The position numbers were made by a program, and so were the translations under genes. Of a DNA stretch of 63,337 nucleotides, positions 17,076-23,100 are shown in pieces. The DNA lies in contig JAFWHC010000005.1 in assembly GCA_017512095.1 (NCBI GenBank), forward strand, positions 1 through 63,337. The letters run 5' to 3'. Each line of letters begins with the position of its first letter. Positions within the stretch are counted from its first letter, which is position 1. This DNA is from Candidatus Saccharimonadota bacterium. Its GTDB lineage: Bacteria > Patescibacteriota > Saccharimonadia > Saccharimonadales > Saccharimonadaceae. A model generated the notes under the pieces. It had not been told where the DNA came from, ran no database searches, and was given only the letters and a program-made list of their open reading frames with translations.

Positions 17076-17947
17076 ATTCTTTCTCTCCTTTCTACTAAAT
17101 ACTTAATTATTAGAGTTTTTCTTAAATCGCTAATTAGCTCGTCGGGAATTTTTTTAACAATCGCGACAATATCTTTATCCAGCAATTGCTTTATTCGTTC
17201 TTTTTCTTTAATGGCGACAGCCGGGCATTCGTCCTTTAATACTTTCAATATCTCAAAGTGTCCCATTTTGTGTTGATGACCGTCGAAGATATGAGACTTA
17301 CTTCTAGTTATATAGGAGTTCCACATTTCCAGATTATTAGCCATATATTCAAGTCTATCCTCGTTTATGTTATGGAATAGGCTTCCGCTATTATCATAAA
17401 ACGGAGATAATCTTATGCTTATTTTGTTGGGGCTATTCGGATACAAATATCCCCAATTATTCTCGTGTCTGTCACCCATTCCTATAAGGGCGTCAAAAAA
17501 CATTAAAGAAACGAACTCATCATACAATTTTTTATCAATCTTGTCAAGATTACTTCTTATTTTCTCTAGCGTGTATTCGGTCTTGCAATTTTCTTTAGTG
17601 ATGCCGAATTTCATACCATAATCTTGGTGCGCTATTCCTTCGTTTAAATTCGTAAAATACTTATTAAAGATGCCTAAGTTGCCGCATCTATCTCTTGCTA
17701 ATTCCACTTCTGCGCAATTATAACCGAGGACCCTAGCAAGCTCGTATGCGATTTTCTCCGAAACCGAATCATAGCATTCGCCATTATTTTTAAGACGAGT
17801 TATATTTTGGCGCTTAAAGAAGCCTCTTTGCTTGCCGTAGATTGCTTCGAATTTTTCATCTTTCCCGCTGAGTCCAATTGCTGAAAGCTCAGAAATTCTA
17901 AAAGTTTTACTTGGTTTCAAAATCGGGTAGCGTCTAGGCAATGTCAT
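17057..17947 (-). CDS. HipA/CtkA-like serine/threonine kinase (toxin-like)
   Basis: 296 residues. It has a catalytic loop GMGDRHENNWG at about 167-177 (Asp, His and Asn of the HipA/PI-kinase-like fold) and a metal-binding LSPFYDNSGSLF at about 192-203, the usual HipA C-terminal pattern, while the N-terminal HipA region appears to be on the separate HIRAN gene. HipA kinases phosphorylate aminoacyl-tRNA synthetases or other targets and stop growth; the target here is unknown. TATTAT ends 6 nt before the ATG (leaderless). It is AT-rich, inside the tRNA-Ser island, and no HipB-like HTH gene is adjacent, which is atypical. Confidence 0.75.
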   Translation of the reverse strand: MTLPRRYPILKPSKTFRISELSAIGLSGKDEKFEAIYGKQRGFFKRQNITRLKNNGECYDSVSEKIAYELARVLGYNCAEVELARDRCGNLGIFNKYFTNLNEGIAHQDYGMKFGITKENCKTEYTLEKIRSNLDKIDKKLYDEFVSLMFFDALIGMGDRHENNWGYLYPNSPNKISIRLSPFYDNSGSLFHNINEDRLEYMANNLEMWNSYITRSKSHIFDGHQHKMGHFEILKVLKDECPAVAIKEKERIKQLLDKDIVAIVKKIPDELISDLRKTLIIKYLVERRERICEIFG

Positions 17948-17995
17948 ATTATTATAATATCATTTTTTTTTAAAATGATTAAGCCTTAGCTTTTC

Positions 17996-18081
17996 TTCTA
18001 TTGCTAACAATCTTGAAAAAACATGGGGATAGCAAGGATGGTAAGGAGTAGGAGCCAGAGGAGGTAAACAATGCTGGGTTT
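17996..18081 (-). pseudogene. Decayed orphan 3' end of DUF916-like gene (copy T3)
   Basis: Minus-strand translation gives SIVYLLWLLLLTILAI and then decays with a stop, an eroded form of the C-terminal anchor VIVYPLWLLL...FLIIF. It directly follows small-RNA copy 2, just as copy T2 follows small-RNA copy 1. Confidence 0.65.
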
Positions 18082-18084
18082 GTC

Positions 18085-18166
18085 AAAAAAAGAAGTCCCT
18101 TGCGGGATTCTTTTGGATGAGTGAAGGTAGTTGATTCAATTCAGTATCTTATGCCGTTCACTCAAT
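18085..18166 (-). ncRNA. Small RNA candidate, copy 2
   Basis: A TATAAT box (18173-18178) overlaps the stop codon of the nuclease gene. The predicted 82-nt RNA has a 5' stem GAGTGAA/TTCACTC and ends in a terminator AAAAGAATCCC-GCAA-GGGACTTCTTTT. It is about 85 percent alike by eye to copy 1 (18773-18851); the stem pair G-C here is A-T there, a compensatory change. The apparent ORF in copy 1 is broken here, favouring an RNA. Confidence 0.6.
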
Positions 18167-18173
18167 GTCTTAA

Positions 18174-18581
18174 TTATAGCACAATCACTCTTTTATGTCC
18201 AATATTTTGAGCTTTTTTTGTGATAATTTTAAGGCGTTTAATTTTTGATCTTTCTTTTTTCAAAAATTCTTTGGTTCTTGAAATTCCTTTTTCGTCCGTG
18301 AGTTTCGTACGGTTCAGGTCGAGAAGAATATTTTCGGACTGTTGACTAGCCGATCGAAGATTATTTTGTATCGTATGTTTGCCGCCACCTTCTGGGGACT
18401 TTAACTCCCAGCGGATGTTCGTTTTTAGAATGTACAGGTCCGGCGTCTTGCTCGATGCGCGGCGCATAAAGATAATGTCGCTTTGAAAATAGTCAGCGAT
18501 GAACTGTGCGATTTTCTTTTCGTGCGGACGAGGACTAGAGGTTCCAGTTTCTTCGTAGTGGACTTTGTACTCTTTTGGCAT
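18174..18581 (-). CDS. PD-(D/E)XK nuclease, CdiA C-terminal tRNase-like
   Basis: 135 residues from the ATG at 18581 (MPKEYKVHYEE); a TATAAT box ends 6 nt before it, so it is leaderless and the longer frame is rejected. Key residues fit a PD-(D/E)XK fold: Glu/His in PHEKKIAQFIADYF, TPDLYI near 62, RWELKSPEGGGKHTI near 71-85, then QQSENILLDLNRTKL near 95. The WELKSP strand and the following helix are characteristic of the CdiA C-terminal tRNase family. No signal peptide, and no immunity or antitoxin protein gene adjacent; instead it is flanked by direct repeats containing small-RNA copies and orphan tails. Function as a toxin is inference. Confidence 0.7.
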   Translation of the reverse strand: MPKEYKVHYEETGTSSPRPHEKKIAQFIADYFQSDIIFMRRASSKTPDLYILKTNIRWELKSPEGGGKHTIQNNLRSASQQSENILLDLNRTKLTDEKGISRTKEFLKKERSKIKRLKIITKKAQNIGHKRVIVL

Positions 18582-18590
18582 ATTTATATT

Positions 18591-18769
18591 ATATCTTAAA
18601 GCACAGATACGGAAAAGCCCCACTTGGGGAGAGTGAGGCTTTGTGCGTTTTGAGGTGGAGCAGGTTATTTCTTTTCTTTCTTCTTTCCCCAGAGGATTTT
18701 GAAGATGATGAGGAAGATGGCGAGGAGGATGAGGAGGAGCCAGAGTGGGTAGACGATGACGAGCTTAAC
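18591..18769 (-). repeat. Duplicated 3' gene end with terminator (copy T2)
   Basis: Positions 18591-18755 repeat 18861-19031 at an offset of 270 bp with few differences. The unit comprises the last 30-odd codons of the DUF916-like gene (KLVIVYPLW to GKKKEKK, stop at 18665-18667) and its terminator (18613-18642). Upstream it is joined to small-RNA copy 1 rather than to a gene body. A leaderless TTG-initiated frame of 61 codons (18665-18850) could run from the small RNA into the tail; the same frame is broken in copy T3. Confidence 0.8.
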
Positions 18770-18772
18770 AAT

Positions 18773-18851
18773 AAAAAAGAAGTCCCTTGCGGGATTCTTT
18801 TGGATGAATGAAGGTAGTTGATGTAAGCACATCTTATGCCTTTCATTCAAT
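18773..18851 (-). ncRNA. Small RNA candidate, copy 1
   Basis: TATAAT at 18858-18863 predicts a start near 18851. The RNA folds as GAATGAA...TTCATTC, then a terminator AAAAGAATCCC-GCAA-GGGACTTCTTTTTT. It lies between the full DUF916-like gene and orphan tail T2, upstream of the nuclease gene; copy 2 lies just downstream of the nuclease. It may be an RNA regulator or antitoxin; alternatively the region encodes a 61-residue leaderless membrane peptide. Confidence 0.6.
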
Positions 18852-18882
18852 ACTTATATTATATATTAAAGCGCAGATACGG

Positions 18883-18912
18883 AAAAGCCCCACTTTGGGA
18901 GAGTGAGGCTTT
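18883..18912 (-). terminator. Terminator of the DUF916-like gene
   Basis: AAAGCC-CACT hairpin closing with AGTG-GGGCTTTT on the minus strand, 23 nt after the stop; repeated in copy T2 at 18613-18642. Confidence 0.7.
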
Positions 18913-18934
18913 GTGCGTTTTGAGGTGGAGCAGG

Positions 18935-19843
18935 TTATTTCTTTTCCTTTTTCTTTCCCCAGAGGATTTTGAAAATGATGAGGAAGATGGCAAGGAAGAT
19001 GAGGAGCAGGAGCCAGAGAGGGCAGACGATGACAATTTTGTCGACGATGTTGTCGATTCCTTCAAACGAAGCCTTGAAGATGACGTGGAAAATCCCGATT
19101 GCTGGAGTTTCGTTCCAAGTTACGACTGTCGTGCGGGTAGCTTCTGGGAGAATAGTATTTGTCGTCGGGTCTTCTTCGTTTGTAAACACTTCCTCTTTAG
19201 AAAACAAAGGGAAAACTTGAAGCGTATACGTCCCGTCAGAATGGACGTTGCCAGTGTTTTTAATGCTGGCAGTTCCGGCGATTTTGCCGGAGAATAAGAA
19301 CCCTGGAACGCTGACGCTGTTGAACTCTCCGCCTCGGACTGTTTCTCCCGCCACTTCGGCGTAAAGAACGTGCGCTATGGCGTATTCCGCCTTGATGTTG
19401 ATGCCTTCGCCGACCGTCGCTTGATTGTCGGAAGAAACGTTAATAATGGCATATTGTCCGCCAGCCGGGGCGGTTTCTGGGACGTCGATGTAGAACTGGA
19501 TAATCTCCGTTTCGTTCGGGTAGACTACCCCTGTCGCATTTTCTATCGTGATCCAATCGACAATCTGGTTATAATCGCCGTTGTTCTCGAATATGACGTC
19601 ATAGTCATCGTTGACTGTGAACGGAACGATGGACGTTTTGTATGGAAAAGCATATTCGTTAGAAACGGGGTTTGTAACTTTGAACGTTCCGTAAAACCTT
19701 TCTCCCGGAGTCAGGGCGACTTTTTGGTTCATGGGTGAGATTTGGAACGAGCTTTCTTTTTCTTCGGCAAATACTGCCATTGGTGTCAAAGCCGCAAAGA
19801 CAGAGATGATTAGAGCGAGAATGAGTTTTCTTTTTTGTTGCAT
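18935..19843 (-). CDS. DUF916-like (WxL-interacting type) surface protein with C-terminal membrane anchor
   Basis: 302 residues. Signal peptide 1-26 (cleaved after VFA), a DUF916-like immunoglobulin-type domain (SFQISPMNQKVALTPGE start, IDVPETAPAGGQYAIINV near 120-140), a second beta domain (NTGNVHSDGTYTLQVFPLF near 195-213), then a membrane helix at about 272-292 and GKKKEKK at the end. Thus type I membrane topology with an extracellular beta-sandwich pair. The relatives bind peptidoglycan or WxL proteins; that is inference here. ATG follows AGGAGG closely. A paralogue with the same domains runs off the right edge of the window, and the last 18-35 codons are repeated several times nearby. 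Confidence 0.75.
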   Translation of the reverse strand: MQQKRKLILALIISVFAALTPMAVFAEEKESSFQISPMNQKVALTPGERFYGTFKVTNPVSNEYAFPYKTSIVPFTVNDDYDVIFENNGDYNQIVDWITIENATGVVYPNETEIIQFYIDVPETAPAGGQYAIINVSSDNQATVGEGINIKAEYAIAHVLYAEVAGETVRGGEFNSVSVPGFLFSGKIAGTASIKNTGNVHSDGTYTLQVFPLFSKEEVFTNEEDPTTNTILPEATRTTVVTWNETPAIGIFHVIFKASFEGIDNIVDKIVIVCPLWLLLLIFLAIFLIIFKILWGKKKEKK

Positions 19844-19860
19844 ATACCTCCTAGTAAAGC

Positions 19861-20496
19861 TTATTTATCAATTGATGATTCGCAAGAGAAGCCCTGCGCT
19901 TCGTAGTTCTTTTTATATTCCGAAATGTTTCCTGGGATGCTTCCGTCTTTGTCGACGCTTAGCATAAAATAGGGTGCGGCAATCTGGTCGAGTTCGTTCT
20001 TCTCGGCAAAGAGAGAGATGATAAGATCCGAATCGTAACGTGCGAATTTGTTCTTAAACTTGCTGACGCTATATCCTGAAGCCGAGAGCGACTTGTTAAA
20101 CTCTGCGTGAGATTTCGCCTCGTAACCGTAGGCTTCATCGGAAGAAGCGTAGTTTAGCGTGTAGGTGAGAGAGATGGATTTAAGCTCTTCTACGTCTCGA
20201 AATATTGCGTTGATTTTTACTTCTTTGTCCTTTGCGTCGGCGCCGCTAAGCTTTTCCGGGGTAAGTTCCGTAGAGACGCATGTTAATGATTCGGTCTTTA
20301 CGTTCTCTGGGTAGCGCCCGGAAACTGTTGTTTTACCTCGAAGCAACCAGATGATGATAAGAACAATGATGACTATTAGCAACAGAAAGCCGAGGAGTTT
20401 AGGAATGCGACGATTCTTCTTCTCTGACTTTTCTTTAGGTTTATTATCATTTTTCTGTCCGTAGTGTTCGGGCTTAAAGTATAATTTTTCTTCCAA
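19861..20496 (-). CDS. Single-pass membrane protein, unknown
   Basis: 211 residues starting with TTG at 20496 after a GGAGA SD; no ATG fits. A Lys-rich cytoplasmic N-terminus of about 32 residues precedes one membrane segment (about 33-53), then a 155-residue extracellular domain with two Cys (about 73 and 205) that could form a disulfide. Seventeen bases separate its stop from the start of the DUF916-like gene, so they form an operon. No family recognised; an accessory factor of the surface protein is plausible. Confidence 0.65.
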   Translation of the reverse strand: MEEKLYFKPEHYGQKNDNKPKEKSEKKNRRIPKLLGFLLLIVIIVLIIIWLLRGKTTVSGRYPENVKTESLTCVSTELTPEKLSGADAKDKEVKINAIFRDVEELKSISLTYTLNYASSDEAYGYEAKSHAEFNKSLSASGYSVSKFKNKFARYDSDLIISLFAEKNELDQIAAPYFMLSVDKDGSIPGNISEYKKNYEAQGFSCESSIDK

Positions 20497-20520
20497 AAAA
20501 TCTCCGTTTCTCCCTACCCT

Positions 20521-20604
20521 TAGTTATAAATCTTTTCTTAGAACTCTAAGGCTAGAGTACTAAGGAAAAACTTATATGGTTCCTCCCCCATAGGGGGAGG
20601 AATA
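20521..20604 (-). promoter_or_regulatory. Two hairpins between surface-protein genes
   Basis: A perfect GC-rich hairpin TTCCTCCCCC-TAT-GGGGGAGGAA (20580-20603) follows the upstream gene, with no T-run, and an imperfect hairpin (CTTAG..CTCTA with TAGAG..CTAAG, about 20536-20564) lies in the leader of the TTG-start gene. Attenuation or transcript processing is possible. Confidence 0.45.
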
Positions 20605-20623
20605 AACTCAGCCGAACTTCAGA

Positions 20624-21502
20624 TTAGAGTTGGATGAGGGTGTAGACGATGGAACCTTCGTAGGTACCAGCTTCTTGATTAGCGTCGATAGAGACACCGT
20701 AGGTAATCGTTAAGCGATCACCGAGGGTGGAAGTAGCACCATTTTGTGTAGCGATGATGCCGGTGTTGGCAATATCGGTACTAAACGAGCTCTTAGCAAC
20801 TTCGATTGCGCCACCTGCGCCAACAGCCGAGAGACCTTCCGTCGTGTTGAGAGTGGAATCAGTGATATTTGCGTCAGCAGTAGTCGTGGTGTCGGCTGCG
20901 AAGAAGTTGTAAGCGGAGCTGGAAGCGTCGCTCATGGCATAGTCACCATCGAATGGAATCGGATCCGTAGCAGCGGTCTTGGCGAGGTTTGCGTCAGGTA
21001 CAGCCTTAATCTGGTAGCCAGTGGCGTTATTACAGATGATGGCAAGGGTGGTCTTAGCGAAGGTGCCGTTGACCGTATTGGTTTCCATCACGCCATAAGC
21101 GGTGTCAGCAACGGCGGTGGTATTTGTTGGGGCGACGGATGGAACAGGGTTCTGAGCGTCAGTTGTATCCTGGGTGTCGTAGGCGGTAGCAACAGCTACG
21201 TCTTCGCCAGAAGCATTGAGCCACTTACCATAGCTTTTGCCAGCATCGATGTTGGAGGACGGAGTGTCTTCAACAACTCCAGTCTCAGAGTTGAGACCAG
21301 TACCGTTAGTGTGAGAGCCTGGGTTGACGACAGTACCGTCGGCATAAGTGTGGCCGAAGGAGCAGACTTCCTCAATCGTGACGTTCAAAGTATCCTTGTG
21401 GGTGTTAGGATAGTAAGAACCGGTTGCGAAGGTTGCGAGCGGGGCGAGAGCAACTGCGAGAGAAGCAACGACGCCGGCGCCAGCAATAAGTTTTTTTGAC
21501 AT
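20624..21502 (-). CDS. Secreted beta-rich surface protein (WxL-like C-terminal motif)
   Basis: 292 residues. Signal peptide 1-27 (cleaved after TFA). The mature protein is Thr/Ala/Asp-rich with two Cys (48 and about 161). The C-terminal 60 residues end in GTYEGSIVYTLIQL, matching a motif in the FISUMP-like protein, and resemble the terminal strands of WxL-type cell-surface domains. It has an SD (AAAAGGAC) and an extended -10 (TGATATAAT near 21563). Being next to a DUF916-like gene, it is a good candidate for its surface partner. No membrane anchor of its own. Confidence 0.65.
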   Translation of the reverse strand: MSKKLIAGAGVVASLAVALAPLATFATGSYYPNTHKDTLNVTIEEVCSFGHTYADGTVVNPGSHTNGTGLNSETGVVEDTPSSNIDAGKSYGKWLNASGEDVAVATAYDTQDTTDAQNPVPSVAPTNTTAVADTAYGVMETNTVNGTFAKTTLAIICNNATGYQIKAVPDANLAKTAATDPIPFDGDYAMSDASSSAYNFFAADTTTTADANITDSTLNTTEGLSAVGAGGAIEVAKSSFSTDIANTGIIATQNGATSTLGDRLTITYGVSIDANQEAGTYEGSIVYTLIQL

Positions 21503-21640
21503 AATAATTAGTGTCCTTTTGTGTTATTATCCGAGAACACTAAGTCTTCCTAACACCATTATATCACAAGTCCGAAAGCCATGCGCTATATTTGTCATGA
21601 ATTTTATCCCTGTTGAGCAAGTTTTTTAACCAAAAGAGGC

Positions 21641-21836
21641 TTGACACCAAAAACCTTAAGCGTATAATAAAAAATACAAAGGTCAATAAATAATATGTTT
21701 TGTTTATGTTAATAATTGACCTTATCTAACTTTAGACATAGTCGTAGAATCCTGGGCAAGAGGCCTTCCGCTTATCGGTTATTTTCCAAAATACCGCCGA
21801 TAAAAAAGCCCCGCGAAGTACAAGCGGGGCGTTTTG
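21641..21836 (+). ncRNA. Candidate structured non-coding RNA with strong promoter
   Basis: TTGACA (21641-21646), 16-nt spacer and TATAAT (21663-21668) on the plus strand predict a start near 21675. The 160-nt product has AAGGTCAA/TTGACCTT closing a first domain, a hairpin TTATCGG..TATTTT-CC-AAAATA..CCGATAA near 21771-21802 and ends at the GC hairpin 21808-21830 followed by GTTTT. No ORF with an SD exists; a plus-strand frame into the next gene is antisense shadow. It matches no RNA family I recognise. Confidence 0.55.
21802..21835. terminator. Bidirectional terminator between RNA candidate and dsbA-like gene
   Basis: GCCCCGC/GCGGGGC stem (21808-21814 with 21824-21830) with TTTTTT on the minus side and TTTT on the plus side. 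Confidence 0.8.
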
Positions 21837-21856
21837 GCTTCACGAGCAGAGGAATG

Positions 21857-22585
21857 TTATTTTCCGAGTTTGGAGTTGATGTATTTGCGGAAGAAAGCTT
21901 GGATGCCAGTTTTGGTTTGTTCAGCGCTAGCGAAGTCGAGCTCTTTGCCGTCAGAATCAACGAAGGATGGGGTGGCGGAAAGATTGAACGACTCGGCGAT
22001 GGTCTTGTCGAAGTTCACTTTAGCCTTGACGCGGTCGCTAGCCATGTCGGACTTGAACTGGTCGATGTCTCCAGCGCCCTTAGTAACAGAAGTGAAATAG
22101 TTGACAAAGTATTCAGTGCGTTTGTCACCGGTGGCATAGAACCATTCGGCTTGGTTGGCAAAAACCAGAGAACCATATTCTGCCCAATAGCCCTGGAGGC
22201 CAGCAGCCTCAACGGCGGAAGCGGCGGCGATGGCGTTAGGATGGATGCCGGTAAGTGGATAAACACGGAAAACAATTGCAAGGTCATCACCGTATTCCTT
22301 GAGGAGTTCGCTCATCCATGGGTCAAAGAGAGCGCAGGCCGAGCACTGATAGTCGGCGTATTCGTAGAGAACCACTTTGGCCTTTTTGAGGTCGCCTTTA
22401 ACGTGGTCGGCGATTTGACCGTTGTCATCATTTGCGTCGATAGGCTTCGTGGTGTCGTAGTTTGAAATGTCGAGCGCGGGCGTTTCTTCGCTCTTTTTGG
22501 TGACCTGAGGAACGATAACGACGGCGCCGATGAAGAGCGCGACAATGATAATAAGAATGATAAGGAGAGTACGATTATTTTTCAT
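21857..22585 (-). CDS. Membrane-anchored DsbA-like thiol oxidoreductase
   Basis: 242 residues from the ATG at 22585 (MKNNRTLL); TATAAT ends 6 nt before it, so the longer frame is rejected. A membrane anchor at about 5-28 puts a thioredoxin-fold domain outside the cell. The redox motif CSAC is near residue 81-84 and the cis-proline loop (SATPSF) near 205; the helical insertion between them is typical of DsbA. It would form disulfides in exported proteins, several of which in this window have paired Cys. A DsbB/VKOR partner is not in the window. Confidence 0.85.
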   Translation of the reverse strand: MKNNRTLLIILIIIVALFIGAVVIVPQVTKKSEETPALDISNYDTTKPIDANDDNGQIADHVKGDLKKAKVVLYEYADYQCSACALFDPWMSELLKEYGDDLAIVFRVYPLTGIHPNAIAAASAVEAAGLQGYWAEYGSLVFANQAEWFYATGDKRTEYFVNYFTSVTKGAGDIDQFKSDMASDRVKAKVNFDKTIAESFNLSATPSFVDSDGKELDFASAEQTKTGIQAFFRKYINSKLGK

Positions 22586-22612
22586 GAGACGATTATAGCA
22601 CACCTCGCGGCA

Positions 22613-22639
22613 CAAAAAAAGTTCCCCCGGAGAGGAACT
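22613..22639 (-). terminator. Terminator of the 30-residue ORF
   Basis: AGTTCC...GGAACT hairpin (22620-22639), then TTTTTTT on the minus strand. Confidence 0.75.
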
Positions 22640-22670
22640 GAAATAACCCCATCAAGTCTAGAAACGAGTT

Positions 22671-22763
22671 CTAGATTTCGATAAACTCTTGCCAAGGGGC
22701 AGGAGCTATCTTAGACTGTTTACGCGCGGCCTTGCGGCTTGTGCGTTTTAGCCTGATACGCAT
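22671..22763 (-). CDS. Small basic protein of 30 residues
   Basis: Begins MRIRLKRTSRKAARK and ends PAPWQEFIEI: a strongly basic first half and a neutral/acidic end with one Trp. AGGAGG lies 11 nt before the ATG. It has its own promoter (TTGCGC at 22858-22863, 17-nt spacer, TAAAAT at 22835-22840), a 65-nt leader with an inverted repeat (TCGCTCT at 22792-22798 with AGAGCGA at 22820-22826) and a terminator. The complete expression unit argues for a real gene. It could be a small ribosome- or RNA-binding protein or a leader peptide; no family recognised. Confidence 0.6.
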   Translation of the reverse strand: MRIRLKRTSRKAARKQSKIAPAPWQEFIEI

Positions 22764-22863
22764 TAGGCAAATTGCCTCCTGTTAATGTTTGTCGCTCTAT
22801 ATCGACTTCTGACTTTTTGAGAGCGATAGTGTGTATTTTAGCAAAGGATTAAAAATTGCGCAA
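22764..22863 (-). promoter_or_regulatory. Promoter and leader of the 30-residue ORF
   Basis: TTGCGC (22858-22863), 17 nt, TAAAAT (22835-22840). The leader hairpin TCGCTCT/AGAGCGA lies upstream of the SD. Confidence 0.65.
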
Positions 22864-22892
22864 GACTTGAAATTCTGCGCGTTTATGATTTT

Positions 22893-23050
22893 GTGGAGCC
22901 CTAGAGCTCGAGAATGTTATGAATAGAAGGACAGTAAAAGAACGATTACTCCTCGAGAGAAGTCTAATAGGGCTGTCCGAATGGTCCCGAACTCTAGAAC
23001 ACACATGTTCCTAATCCAAGAACGTCTGTTCGTTTGGAATTGGCTTGTGC
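22893..23050 (-). ncRNA. Candidate structured RNA upstream of the 30-residue ORF
   Basis: A possible promoter (TTTACA at 23081-23086, 18 nt, TATATT at 23057-23062) precedes a region without any ORF that folds densely on the minus strand: AATTCCAA-x-GAAC-AGAC-GTTC-TTGGATT, then GGAACA-TGTG-TGTTC, and a long-range AGCCCTA/TAGGGCT pair. Its 3' part (22917-22945) shares a 28-29 nt block with 17-44. Known bacterial RNAs (tmRNA, RNase P, SRP) were considered but their signatures are absent. Confidence 0.45.
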
Positions 23051-23100
23051 ATTTTTAATATAGCACAAACCGAGAGGTTTTGTAAAGCTCGTTCAAAGCG

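Noticed and set aside
18836-19297. Plus-strand 153-codon acidic frame
   Set aside because: Antisense to the Lys-rich tail and membrane helix of the DUF916-like gene; no start signals.
16365-19843. Complete integrative element with integrase
   Set aside because: tRNA-end duplication suggests past integration, but no integrase, transposase or relaxase gene exists in the window; called an island only.
21716-22465. Plus-strand 249-codon frame starting with TTG behind a consensus promoter
   Set aside because: It is antisense to the DsbA-like gene, whose motifs and leaderless promoter are clear; the promoter is better explained by a short RNA ending at 21836.
22613-23086. tmRNA or RNase P RNA
   Set aside because: The region folds well and has a short basic ORF, but no tRNA-like ends, resume codon context, or RNase P core sequences were found.
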